Assembly: GCF_001625195.1 (NCBI RefSeq)
Contig: NC_054390.1
Coordinates: 2,504,027 to 2,568,026 of the forward strand
Length of the DNA stretch: 64,000 nucleotides
Source of the DNA: Drechmeria coniospora
Taxonomy: Eukaryota; Ascomycota; Sordariomycetes; Hypocreales; Ophiocordycipitaceae
Direction of reading: 5' to 3'
Numbering within the stretch: the first letter of the stretch is position 1; each line of letters starts with the position of its first letter. The position numbers were made by a program, and so were the translations under genes. Below, one piece after another: positions 23,146 through 35,000 of the stretch. The notes under the pieces were generated by a model. The model did not search any database and was not told where the DNA came from. It saw only the letters and a list, made by a program, of their open reading frames with translations.

Positions 23146-26100
23146 CTTGTCGGTTGGGTGTGGCCGTACTGATGGGGTGCTTGGGTGTCGAATTGGGCAG
23201 GCTCAGTATTTGAGTGGCCAAGAGGTTGCCAAAGGCACCGAGCGTAATGATCCCTGGAGCGATGGGAAGCTTGCACCTCGGATTCGACTCGGTACGGTGT
23301 ACGCGAGCAAGGCAGGCGGTGGGCGATGCGGATGAGATGCTTGTAGAAACTGGTCCGCTTCTACGGCAGTGATGTGACGAGGACGAGTAAAGTAGGTATG
23401 TGTACTGAAAGAGGACTAGGTGAAGGAGAAATGATGTGCTGCAGGTGCCGCGGCCGTACCGGTGGGCTGGCGTAGGAGTGGGTGCCGATCCGAATGCTAA
23501 TAATACCACACTTCCTGGAGCGGTAATGGCGGTGGCGAAATGATGGATGGATGGGTCAAAGGTAGGATGGATGGTTGATGGGCTGGTCCGTTGCTGGGCT
23601 GAACAAGGGAGGGAGGAATCGAAGCGGCGGGGGCGGCGGCCAAAGCGGTTCGGAGGAATGCGCCTGAGGAGGTGCAGCGTCGACGAGGAGCCTGTCGATG
23701 AGAGTCGGTGGATGGAATGGAAACGAAAGCGATGGTCCTCGCGTTGAGATGCGAAGCAATGCAGCGAAGAGGAGGGGGGAGGGGTGGAAGGATGGAGGGG
23801 TGAAGCTGCAATGCACTCGATTTTTTCTTCTTCTTATTTTTGGGGGCGGGATTTCACTTTTTGCGTCTTGTTGATTTTGCTGCGCTCGTTGCCGCGGTTT
23901 GTATGTTTTTGTGTGACGGTGAGATGGTTCGAGTACATGTTGTGGGTGGATGAATGGATAAGAAAACTTGCGAACTGAAAAGTGGATACGATGCTCCTTT
24001 TTTTTCCGTTACACTAAGAACAGGTGTACGGAGTACGGACGACTCCGTTCGGGAACAGGTACAAGTTCAAGTTTGCACTAACTACCCGGTACACATGCTA
24101 GGACGGCCTGTCCTCGTGGCGGCTCAGCACGGGGTCCGTCACCCGCGGGACCGTGGGACTTCCCCAAGCCAAACAGCTACTAAAATGCACCTAGTTGTAC
24201 GAAGTATCACGGAGTACAGTGTGCACTTATTTGTACTCCGTTAGTGCACCTGTGCACCTTACAATAAGGCACTTGCAGGTAACGGTAGTTGTATGACAGC
24301 ACTCCAGGCGTTCAATCTCTGCTTGTGCAGCGCACTTGCAGCAGGTATAGTAGGGACTATGCCTACCTTGGTTTGGGCATGTAGTAACACATAATGCAAG
24401 GGAGGTGGGCGTCGCTGTCATCGAGCTCAAGCCCACAAAGCAGCGCGGCTGTCGCTTTCCATCATCACAGAACCTTACGTTGTTGAGGGTTGTACTGGTA
24501 CCGAGAAGGTACCGCTACAAGGTAATACGGAGTACTGTGCGGAGTACAAGTAGATTCGATTGGCGCCAGGCACATAAACCTTCGCACCTGGTACCTTAGT
24601 TAGAACGTAGGAGGCACCTTACCAGTACTAGTAAGTAGGTACTAACTTAAGTACATGGACTTATCAATGTGCTTGCGCCTGGGCCTGGTGAAGAAATACA
24701 CTACGCCTAATATCCGTAGTGCACTCTGACAGGAGTCGAACGTCCCGCTCAGATGACGCAACCAAGTTCCAACCCAACACAACACTACCCCCACCTCAGC
24801 TTCATGGGAAATGCATGCATGTAACTTGCACCTACTACGTACCAACACATGGTCGAACTGCACACGGATCTGACAGCCTTGAAACGCAAAATTTCAAACC
24901 TGGCAGCCAGGATGCAGTAGCGCCCGTGATGAGTCGTGATTGGCTGTGGAGTCGTTGGGCTCGAGTGATTTGCACAAGTACACGTACAAGCATGCGAATG
25001 TGACGGACAACATTGCGCCGAATACTGATACTCGGACACACATAATCAGCTGCGCACTCGTACCCGCGGGGGCCTGCCACCATCCAAGGATATCGTCATA
25101 CTTGCCTGTGCCTGGTGCGGCCACGAATATGTGCTAGTATAAGCTGACGTGCCGTGAACTGACAGCTAGGAAGCCCTGGCACTGACAGGCGGGGAATAAA
25201 TGTCGCCTAGCACTGACGCATCCCCGGGAATCCTTCCAGGTGGCATTGGAGAGCATGAAGGACATGGAGGGGGGTAGAGGCACGCGTAGAGATGGGAACT
25301 GTGGCCCTGAACTGGTGGGTGTACCTCGTGAACAGTCGGTCAAGTGGTATTACCTCATTAAGAACGGACCACCAGGCCGAAATGTCTCAGGGGCCAAAGC
25401 ATCAACTGATGCGTTTGCCCCCCTTACATGCAACGTACCTGAGCATAGAAAGCCAGGAAGTCATAAGTGGCAAGACTACTGCGGCATGGCCACCCAGGCC
25501 TTGGCAGCACTGTTCATATTAGTAGGAAGGAGAACATCTACCATGCAGGTGTAAGGAGTACGGAGTACGGAGTGCATGAAGGAAGTGTGTATACGGAGTA
25601 CAGAGCACTTACATGTACGGAGTACATGTAAGAGGATTAATACTGTACTTATCGGCGAAGGATAAGTACAGTATACAGTACTTACGGAGTAACTCTACCA
25701 TAAACCTGAGGAAAGTACAAACAAACCTTTGTAACTAAAATAATTACGGAGTGCTCTTTGCTTGTAATAACTATGTGCTTTCTTGTACTTACTTACTAGT
25801 AGGTACTCCGGACGAGCAAGGAGCACATGTACAAGTACATGTTGTTTGAGTAAGTACAAGTACGGAGTAGGCGTCACATTGGAGCTTCCCCCTCCCGCCG
25901 AAAAGAAGGCCCGTGACCAGAGGGTCCACCGCTGGTGGTTTCAAGGGCTGGTTCCAGCCGCACGCACACCTGTCACTTTCAGTTTTCCTCCTCCATTGTC
26001 TCGGAGCGAAAACTGCTTGTCCTCGCTCGTGGTTCTGCGTTCGTACCCGTCATCGCTCGTCTTACTTACCCCTCGTTCGTCTACTAGCTATTCTCCGTTT

Positions 26101-26573
26101 AACCGTTTCCTACCATACGCATACCCCTTACAGAACTTGGCAGCTCCAGCGCTCACTGCCACCACTCGCTGCCAGTCATGCACCATCATTCATGACAAGC
26201 AACACACCGAGACACCGCGCGCGCCTGCGCACGTCGCACACACCAACCACCCAACCAGGAACCGGCTTGGCCAAAATTTGATGGTCCAGGATCGTGTGCC
26301 TACCCTACCCTCGACTCGTACACATTCTCACCAGCATTCACCTGTCTGCCCGGCTCTCCTCCCGAGCTCCGCCTGCTTCTCCGTTTGTGACTTTTCAGGC
26401 TGGAAGGAAGGATTGCCTGACCAACTGGCAACGGGGATCCTGGCACTGACGAGCAAATCTTCGAACACGCACTTGCACGTCTGTACAGTGCCACGGTCCA
26501 CAGCACCTCGGCAACTTTGATCCCCGAGTCCCCATTCTGACTTGGCTGCCCGACCGCCGCCTCTGGTCTGGCC
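23146..26573. repeat. 3.4-kb divergent gap with two GTAC-rich islands
   Basis: No gene supported. It holds GATG/ATGG microsatellites near 23535-23575, GTAC-rich sequence at about 24020-24250 and 24480-24660, and a dense island at 25545-25875 with GGAGTACGGAGTACGGAGTG. The first intron of the LYAR-type gene also holds an ATGG microsatellite at 23080-23098. From 25890 to 26570 the sequence is pyrimidine-rich and matches a leader of the BEM46 gene; the open frame across it has no recognisable protein character. Confidence 0.75.
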
Positions 26574-27923
26574 ATGTCCAGCTATAGCTCTTCTCCTTCG
26601 TCCAGCTTCCGTGGCTACCTGGACCAAACCATCTCGTTCCTGAGCGCTGCCGCCTCCTACATGCGTGTTCCAGCCTTGGCCTCCACGGTCGGTACATCCC
26701 CCCTCACCTTCCGCCTCGTGACGAGAAACTAACCTGTGGCGTGACGTAGGCCATCGCTGCCGTTCTCACCTCCCTCCTCTACTTCAAGCAAAAGTGCGTA
26801 CTCCAGGAACCCCCCCTCCTCCCCCCTCCCCCTCCTGAGCTCCCATGTGACCTGCTTCCTTGACCACATTTCTCGCGGCGGCGAACCCGTCAAGCTAACG
26901 TGACTGGTGCGGGAACCAGGGCCCTGATCTACCCTTCCCATATGCCCCCAAACTCTCGGACAGATCTTCCGCGACCATCACAGTTTGGCATACGAGACTT
27001 TGAGGAGCTTGTCATCCCAACGGACGATGGCGAGAAACTGTCCGCCTTTTACATTCGCGCACCTCGTGGTGCCAGGAACGCAAACCTGACGGTCCTCATG
27101 TTCCATGGCAACGCCGGCAACATTGGTCATCGGCTACCCATTGCGCGCATGATCATCAACTCGATTGGATGCAACGTTTTCATGCTCGAGTATCGGGGCT
27201 ACGGCACTTCCACCGGAGAGCCTGACGAGGCCGGCCTGACGCTGGACGCCCAGACCGGCCTCAACTATCTCCGTGACCGTGCCGAAACGCGCCATCACAA
27301 CCTCGTCATCTACGGCCAAAGCCTCGGCGGTGCTGTCAGCATCAAGCTCGTGGCCAAGAACCAGCATGATGGGGACGTCGTCGGCCTGATCCTGGAGAAC
27401 ACCTTCCTTTCCATGCGGAAGCTCATCCCTTCCGTCATCCCCCCGGCCAAGTACCTCACCCTGCTGTGTCACCAGGTGTGGCCCAGCGAGTCCATCCTGC
27501 CAAGCATCAGCAAGGTGCCGATACTCTTCCTCAGCGGCCTGCAGGATGAGATTGTCCCGTAAGTGCCGACGCCTGCGCCCTCAGTTGATTGATCGAGTGA
27601 TGAATACATTACACCCACAAAATTTGAGCCGCTTCGGCGATTTTGATGAGAACACAATGTCTCAAGTCTGACAACGATCTTTCCTGCCATCCCTCTGCTG
27701 CCTCACACACCCCGCCGTTTCCTGTACGCTGACGCATACTCCGTTTGACAGACCGAGTCACATGCGCCAGCTTTACGAGCTTTGTAATGCTCCCAAGAAA
27801 TGGCGGCCATTGCCGGGCGGCGATCACAACTCAAGCGTCATCGAGGAAGGCTACTTCGAGGCCATTGCCGAATTTGTGGCCGAGATCACGACTCGCTCCG
27901 ATGAGAAAGAGAGATTGCGATGA
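26574..27923 (+). CDS. BEM46: BEM46-type alpha/beta hydrolase (ABHD13-like)
   Basis: Predicted 322-aa membrane-anchored serine hydrolase. Proposed exons are 26574-26687, 26750-26793, 26920-27558 and 27752-27923. A hydrophobic anchor is formed across the first two exons (AIAAVLTSLLYFKQK), followed by ALIYPSHMPPNSR. The fold is clear: oxyanion region MFHGNAGNIGHRLP, nucleophile elbow IYGQSLGGAVS with Ser, acid in FLSGLQDEIVP, and His in PGGDHNSSV. The final intron (27559-27751) is 193 nt and splits the conserved IVPPSHM text. The first intron's position is less sure: frame requires a weak GTCGGT donor at 26688, while the better GTACAT donor one codon later would break the frame. BEM46 affects polarity and growth in fungi and sits at the ER or plasma membrane; the substrate is unknown. 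Confidence 0.9.
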
Positions 27924-28453
27924 CCTCTCTGGAGCTAGACTCAAGTTTCGCAATAGCAAGCGGGCGTTGTCCCACTCCCTTGATAGATACCCATCTTTTT
28001 TTTTTGGCAATGAAATGCCAGTTTTGCATGCCTCGGTACACTTGGATATACGTGTATGCAGTACTAGACTGTCCCGAGATATCTATGTTTGAAACTCTGT
28101 ACAGCTGAGGTGGTGAGCCGCGATGGATGTGCAAAAACAAATGACACCAGGTGGTGCTGTTCCAAGGTCCAACGATACGCCCAACAAAGGCGATTCCATA
28201 TCCGATGCTCAACCATGTATGCTGGGCGGCTCTGGAAAATGACAGCACCCTCCCCCAGGTCCTTCTCTCGCGGGCGAAAGAGGAACCATGGCGGTGGTGC
28301 CATATTTCCGAGGGCATCTTACCCGTCACGCACGTACGTACAAGGCAAACCTGGCAGCTTAGACGGCGGTCTGGGGAGGCATTTTCGTCGCATTCTCGTC
28401 GCGATCCCCCAGTAAAACTAGCCTCACGCGTGCAACGAGCGTCGTGTTGCGAA
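27924..28453. other. Convergent intergenic gap
   Basis: A 530-bp gap between the 3' ends of BEM46 and the small mitochondrial-type protein. About five scattered GTAC motifs, no island, no gene seen. Confidence 0.55.
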
Positions 28454-28959
28454 TTATTGGCCTTTTACCGAGGTGTCCTCGCCCACGGGCTTGCTCTTCG
28501 CTCCGTTGTCGTAGGTGGCGACGTTGGCCTCGAGCTTCATGATTGTGGCTGAGACGATCGCAAGGGTCAGCCAAAACTAGGTCTGCAGGTCAAGAGAAGG
28601 TGGCAGCGACGTGGAGGCCTACCATCCGTCTCGGCGCGGTACTCATCTGCTTCGAGTTTCATCCACGACCAGTAGACGACTTGATAGGAGAAGACGGCGA
28701 GCAGGAGAGCCTTGGCGACTGGTCGGGTGAAGGTCTTATAGAAGCGGGACTGGATCGGTTAGCTGCGCACGAACGAGGTCGGTGGCAGTACCATAGCAGA
28801 CGAGGGAAAACGGACGGTGGCACTCGGCTGCTTGGAGGTAGCGTAGGCTCTGCTCGTGCTCGTGCTCGTCGTGCGCGTGGGGATCGTGATAGCAATGGTA
28901 CTGGTCGTGGGTCGCCTCGTCGCCCGTACCAGCGGTTGAAGTATTCGCCGCGTGGCCAT
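28454..28959 (-). CDS. Small single-pass membrane protein, probably mitochondrial; unknown function
   Basis: Predicted 129-aa protein on the minus strand with exons 28959-28792, 28749-28623 and 28548-28454. I do not recognise a named family. The first ~50 residues are rich in Arg, Thr and Ser with no acidic residue until late (MATRRILQPLVRATRRPTTS), typical of a mitochondrial presequence. After the first intron comes SRFYKTFTRPVAKALLLAVF, with one hydrophobic segment (residues ~68-87) and then a short helix with EADEYRAETD that could form a coiled coil. The end is hydrophilic (GEDTSVKGQ). Splice sites GTACTG...CCAG and GTAGGC...TCAG keep the frame, but the first donor is uncertain. The layout resembles small inner-membrane assembly or cristae proteins; that is inference only. 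Confidence 0.6.
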
Positions 28960-30174
28960 TGCCCTGATTTCGTACGGGATGTTGCGTCGCTAAGCGATGT
29001 GGAGAGCTCGCGATGGGAACGAAAAAGGGCTCCTCAGGCCCTCGTCTCGTCACTTAATATCAGTTGAAGTGCAAGCTCCGAACGTCAGGGAAATGAAGTA
29101 CATACTGTACATGTAAGTAAGTACAGCCACCCACCTGCTAAGTACTTGTAAGTACTTAAGTACGGAGTTCTCCGTACATGTACTGTACGTTAATAACTAA
29201 GTACTTGGGGGGAGCAGTCAGGCAAGCCCTCACTCAATCGTTACTTTTGCACCTGCAGTGACTTGTAATTACTGTACGGAGTACATGTACATGTATTGGA
29301 AGTAAGTACTTAAGTACTTGAGTAGTTTAAAGACTGGTACTGACCGTACGGAGTACTGTACATATACTTGCAGTGGAGGTCACAGTATTTTCCTACGACA
29401 AGTCACTTTCTCTATTGTTAACGTGAGGAAGGTACTTGCCCGGCAATAAAGCTCCACTATCCCGCTCATTACAGTAATTGTACAGTACGGCCTGAGGAGT
29501 GCTGCACTCCGTATTCCGTACTCCGTACGCAATACGGTGTGCATACATATCTACTATTATTCCTATTACTATAATATTACCTGCAAGTACTCCGTACTCC
29601 GTACTTTGTACTGTAAGTGTACAGTAAGTACCTAGTATGTAGTTGAAGGACGTGCTTGAGTGGTGTACATGTACTTACTGTACAGTACTGTGCTGTGCTT
29701 ACAGTGCACTGAACATGTAACTGTGGCGGTGCAGCCGCAAAGCATGCAGCCCATCCCGAGCAACCTCTCACGCCTCGCTGCCCAGCTTGCGGGCAAACGC
29801 AAGCCACAACTGGCCTCGTCCCTCCGCCCCTGGCTGGTTGCAGGGGTCTTTGACAACACATGTCCCGAATGGCCAAGCTGTCGAATCGAGGGTCGTAATC
29901 TGTCCCGATTCACCAAGTCACTCACCTCTCTGGCTTGCTTCCGCACCGCACCTTCAGAGCGACGTCAAACCTGTCTAACACGCTCCTTTCTCCTTTTTCT
30001 TCTCTGTCGCCTCGATACCACGCTACTTGTTCCTTGGCTGGGCACCTCGGAAGCACGCATCCTGCCAACGGCGCTTCGCGGCACGCATCGCAACGCACCA
30101 CAGCACATTCGTACCCCTTCCCCTTTCAAGAAAATCACGACAAGTGCTCCTAGCAGCGTCGACAGACAGAAGCA
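28960..30174. repeat. Divergent intergenic gap with GTAC island
   Basis: No gene seen. A dense GTAC island covers about 29090-29660 (GTAAGTACTTAAGTACTTGAGTA, CTCCGTACTCCGTACG). The segment 29700-30170 is C-rich and probably leader sequence of the YSY6 gene. Confidence 0.8.
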
Positions 30175-30603
30175 ATGGTATGCTCGATCCATCTCCCATT
30201 CAGCACGTGTGTTGGTAGCAGGAGGGACTGACGCGCCATCTCCCTTCTCTCCGCGATGCAGGCGCAAACTCCTGAGCAACGGCGCCGCAACGCCAAGTTC
30301 GCCAAGGAGCAGGAGAACCGCATGGGCATGTCGGAGGACCAGATTAAGAAGATTGTTAAGGAGACACCCAAGTCGCCCATCTCCATGTTCTGGCTTGGTG
30401 AGTCCTACAACCGCATCGCTCCGTCCCTACTCCCTCGTGCGATGGATCGCCTCGCCGTAGACGGTCACCTTCCTTATCCTTTCATCCTGCGTCCTTTCCA
30501 CGAGCTGGGCTGACTGATGGTCCGACGGCTAGTCCTCCTCGGCTTCGTCGTTTTTGGTGCCCTCTTCTTCGACGCAATATCTCGCATGTTTGCTGGCTCG
30601 TAA
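30175..30603 (+). CDS. YSY6: YSY6/RAMP4-type small ER membrane protein
   Basis: Predicted 69-aa tail-anchored ER protein of the RAMP4/SERP family, which binds the Sec61 translocon and helps secretory and glycoproteins under stress. Exons are 30175-30177, 30262-30397 and 30533-30603. Exon 1 is the start codon alone; joining gives MAQTPEQRRRNAKFAKEQEN, the family's N-terminus. An alternative start at 30256 (MQAQTPEQ) needs no first intron but reads the ATGCAG just before the splice acceptor. The soluble part is basic, with the conserved KSPIS near the membrane, and the tail anchor is FWLVLLGFVVFGALFF followed by DAISRMFAGS. Intron 2 falls inside the anchor. Its length matches the family (about 65-75 aa). 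Confidence 0.87.
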
Positions 30604-31053
30604 TTGCGCAGTGCGAGTCGCGAGGGGGCCGTCGCCAGTCGAGGGAGAATGAGAGAGAGGAAGGCGAACAGGGCGACGAGTCGGACGTACACTGGGGGGA
30701 ACGAGCATACCCCCTCTCCGTCCTCCCATAGCTTGCGAAAGGACGAAAACGGCCGGAGCGTGGCCAGGGACGACGATGGGTGTATGGCAGCCGACACTCC
30801 CGCACTTGACCCTTTTAGAAGAGTAAACTCTCTTCTTTTCCCTAGACGTTCAACCAATGCCGATAAAACGGGGATAATCGCGGCGCAAATGGAACATGAC
30901 TTTCTCCCAATCTGTCCTTTGTGCGCACCACCCTTCCGTGCCTTCATGACGACGATAGGATAGTCGATAAGCCGACGCGAGAAGCAAAACTTGCATCATG
31001 CAAGAAAGATGTGTAAATAGGGCGCAGAATGGCCATGCCGATACCTGAATAGG
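30604..31053. other. Convergent intergenic gap
   Basis: 450 bp between the 3' ends of the YSY6 and SMAP-domain genes. No gene, and no GTAC island, is seen. Confidence 0.55.
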
Positions 31054-32099
31054 TCATGCGCCCAAGCCGCGACGCTTGCTGGTACCGTCAAACTTGGCCT
31101 TCATGCCCTCTACAAACTGGCGTTGGATGACCTCCTCGGCCTGGCTGGAGGCAGATTTGTCTTTGATCTCGCTCCTTGACGACTTCGATGTCGGAACGGC
31201 CCCACCTTTCTTGCCTCCTAGCAAGCGCAGGAACTTTGCCTGTCGGGCGGAGCCTCCATCCAATTCGCCAACGTTCCACCTCTCGGCCTCGGCTGTCGAT
31301 GCGGCTTCGCCATCGTCTTGGACATCGGCTTCCTTGCCCACCCTGGCTTTTGCTTCCTTCTTTCCCTTCGCTTCCTTGACCGCCTCTATTTCAGACCGTT
31401 CCCTCTTGTCCTTTGACTTCTTGGTCAGAGGCTTGCCTGCCTCCTCTTCCTCGGCATCTTCGTCGCGCTTGCGCTTCTCAGCTTTCTTCTTGTCCTTCTT
31501 GGACCTTGCCGACTTCTTCTCCGACGTCTCGGACATGGCGGAGGCACCGGCGCTCTTGATGGAGGCTGCATCGCTCTCTCGCCGTCGCTTGAGGGCGATC
31601 TCGTCCGCGGGGGGTGCTGGGATGACGGAGTCGTCGCTCGAGCTCGCCGAAGAGGAATCGCTTTCGTCGCTTCCATCTTCGGTTACAGCATCCTCGTCAT
31701 TTGCAGCAGCTTTGGCCTGCCCTTGAGCTCGCTGCCGTGCTTGTGTTAGCCAAGGTGGGCTCGAGATGACAGCGTGTGGGAGGGGCCATGGGAGATCCAG
31801 CGCACCTCCTTTGCGGCAGTCATGGCCTCGTACTGAGCCAATGCCGCAGCGGCATCGGATAAGAGCTTTTTGGCCTGACTTTGAAGCTTATCGTGTCGTT
31901 TCAGCAGCCGCAGGCGCTTCTTCTCTAGCGTGTGGGGATCTGCCAACTTGGCGAGCTTCTTGGCCTTCATTTCAGCCTTGTGTTCCTCCGTCCGTTTGCT
32001 AGCGCGCTTGATCTTCGACTTGCGCCCGTCAGCCTGGTTATGACCTGCAGCGGCTTTGCGAGCGGCCTTGGCCGTCGATGCTTCACGATCGGGCGACAT
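31054..32099 (-). CDS. Lys-rich nuclear protein with SMAP (small acidic protein-like) domain
   Basis: Predicted 323-aa protein from minus-strand exons 32099-31806 and 31731-31054, with a 74-nt intron (GTGCGC...GCAG). The N-terminal third is basic and helical (KIKRASKRTEEHKAEMKAKK), probably coiled coil. The middle is acidic and Ser-rich (DGSDESDSSSASSSDDS) followed by Lys-rich blocks (KKDKKKAEKRKRDEDAEEEE) likely to act as nuclear signals. The C-terminal ~90 residues carry the SMAP-like signature WNVGELDGGSARQAKFLRLL and then GGKKGG, and end with VEGMKAKFDGTSKRRGLGA. In other fungi proteins with this domain are conserved and of unclear function, with suggested links to nucleolar or splicing proteins. 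Assignment rests on the WNVG...RLLGGKK motif. Confidence 0.82.
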
Positions 32100-35000
32100 T
32101 CTGCTACAGCTGGCTTGTCGAGTATGGATGGCGATCGATGGGGCAAGGCGAAGAAACCGGGTTCATCAATAATTGTATGATTGTGAAGGTTTTGATTTAT
32201 ATGAAAGCACCGGTGTAGATATGACAGGGGACCGGCTTGCTTGTTGGAGAGCCGGCAGCTTTCTTCAAACCGCTCCTTGGTCCGTCGTCGTTGCTTACCG
32301 AAACCTTTGGACTGGACTGGAGACAATTTTTTGGAAGGGGAGGGGTTGGTGAGAGATTCTGCCAGGCGGTGAGGAGACTACGTAGCTTCCGTCTGCGTTT
32401 GGGCGTGGTGCCGTCAACCGAAACACGGTAGGTACAGAGTATACTGTAAGTACTCCGTTGCATTCCATTCAAAGTCAAATGATATCTCAGTCAAAAATAT
32501 TGTAAGCGACGTTTCCATGAAGCCATGCTGCAATGTGTGTTTTCTTTTAGTTCCATCTTGTTTGTACCCGTATTTTTATCTATAAAAAGGCAGGAAAGCA
32601 ATATGTTGCTTGCTTGGCCCACGGCAGCATGTGTGATATTATTACTTCACTGAGATACATGGACGACTGAGATACATGGACCTGCATGCACTGTTAGTAT
32701 GTCAAGAATTTATATGTGCGTATCGGCAATGCACTATATTACCAGTAACAAGTACCTACCATAGGTACCAAGGAATGCACAATTCTTTGACTGGCGTTCA
32801 ACGTCCTTGTAGATGTTGCAATGTTGCAAGTACTGAGGTGTGCAGTCAGATGTACTTTTAAGTATTGTGCGGAGTATACTCCGTACTGTAGGTAGTAGTA
32901 CTCCGTACGGAGTAGTCGGTGGAAATACAGGATGTCTTCATCGCCGGCCGAGTATCTTCCCCACGTCAACACTAAGGAAAGTGACTTCTTGAAGAGCACA
33001 TCTCTTCCCTTCCCCTCCCCCGCTATGGGTGTACCTACAACTACTTGTACATGCACAAGCACAGTACTGTACAAGTACTAGAACGTTCAGTGGAACTATG
33101 TAAAGCGTGCACGGGTGTTAAGGGATCCCACTTGCCCATTGTCACCTTCCAGATCGCGGGAGCTTGTCGACTAGTTGGGCAAGCATCGTCGGCCGTCAGC
33201 AGCAGTGATTCTCTCGGAAGGAGAGAACAAGCGTCCAGGACATCAACGCCACGAGGCATACATCATAAGATACCAGACACCTACCTACGAAGTAGGCACC
33301 AAAGTGCCTCCCGACTGCTTGTGAAAGAAGATGCTAACTAATACCAGCAGATTCTCGGTAGCGGCAGGCGAGACGAGTACTCCGTGCTACAGTAGCACAT
33401 GCAGGTAATAGTGAACAGGTAGAGTCCCGAAATTGACTTGACGTACTCCGTACACCTACTTGTACATGAGCACATGTACTGTACGGAGTACACCGCATTG
33501 TCAGTACCTGGCGGTTTGTACGGAGTACCGACGTGTTCAGTACCAGGTAGGCAGGTCCTAAGTACGTACCCGTCGATGCCCGCTCCGTACGTGCAAACGA
33601 CTACTCCGTACCGACCTGGTAGTCCTTGGGCATCAATCGGTCGTCGGCGCAACCACTCACCGTCTACACGTACCGATTCTGGCAATGCACCATGTCTCGA
33701 TCAGGTGCTCTTCCACGGCTGCAGGCTCTTGTGCTTTCATTTCACCGGCATACGTTGTGCGACGGAGGCATGACCGAGCTGCTAGCAACGCACCAGGCAG
33801 CACCGACTTCCCTGGAGCCTATCAACTCGTAGACCAGATCAGCTCGTCCGCACGGACCGCATCTGCCATCAGATCCATCGAGCGGCCATGCCACGAAGAA
33901 CCAACAGACCCTCCCCTTATTTGTCTCTCTCTCCCCGGAGATTTGCCTCGCCGTGGTGGAGCTGACGGTGACGATATGGGCAGAGCAGGGGTAGCGGACG
34001 AGCGACATCCACCCCACTGGTTCCCAGGGTTCTAGCACCTTGCATCATCGACGAGTACGAGTCCACCACGTACGACGGTTGAGACGAGAACCCCGAAGAC
34101 TCGCAATTCCTTCACTCTTCACTCGGCTCTCGCTCGCCCACTGGGCATGCCAGACACTTGCCAGACAGGAGGGCGAGGACCAGCAAGAATGCTGTCCCAG
34201 GCAGGCAACAACGGACCGAGCACGCTCAGCCCCAATCCAGTCATCCGTCATCGAAATGACCTCTTTGTGCTTCTCGTGTTCGTCGCAGGTCCGATGCAAT
34301 TCGTCGATCATGGGCTATGACTCCGGCCACGTCAATTTCCACCCGGCCACCTCCACTGGCCCACGGCTCGGCTGTGAGGTTAGTCTCCATGTGCACCTGC
34401 ACCTACATGCTTGGGTGTATACGTGTGCTCCTCAGTTTTCCGATCGGCGCATCGCACATCGTACGTGTCACACTCACGTGTAGGAGGGAGCACTCCCACT
34501 CTAGGGCTCAGACGACATGGCATTACAGTACGGGCACATACAACGGAGTAGGCCTACTGTGACGATTCCGCCGATGCAGACGCCGAGCCATCGATGGCCT
34601 CGGATGACCAATCGAGTAAGTATTTTCGAGCAGTCTTCGACCGTGTAATGGCAGGTAACATACTCTACCTTCAGTTTGTGCCAAGTTTGACAAGGCAAAG
34701 GAATGCTCAAATCTATCCGAGCAGATGGGTGTGCACCGATTTCTCGTTCGTGCTTCCGCACTTTCAAGGGGCGAGACGAGAAAGTGCCACCTTCTCGGCC
34801 CCCATCCAATGGAAGACAGGAGAAACGATAGGCGCTGCCTGTGAACTTTCAATAGTACCCTACCCTGTGTTCCTTTCGCTCACCCGCTTGTCCTCTCCTG
34901 GCGGGAGCTCAACGTGCCCCGCCTGCCGACTACAGGAGGCAGTACGACGAGCATACATCTGCAGATACGTGACTAACAGTATGCATGTACACCAATCCAA

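Noticed and set aside
24720..24760. Possible tRNA T-arm (minus strand, GACGTTCGACTCC)
   Set aside because: The flanking bases do not form a paired T stem, and no matching A box, anticodon arm or acceptor stem was found.
25783..26520. 245-codon plus-strand ORF before BEM46
   Set aside because: Pro/Ser/His/Thr-rich text from a pyrimidine-rich leader that starts inside a GTAC island; no domain.
32579..32590. Strong TATA-like element TCTATAAAAAGG
   Set aside because: No convincing coding region follows on the plus strand, so it is noted but not called a promoter.
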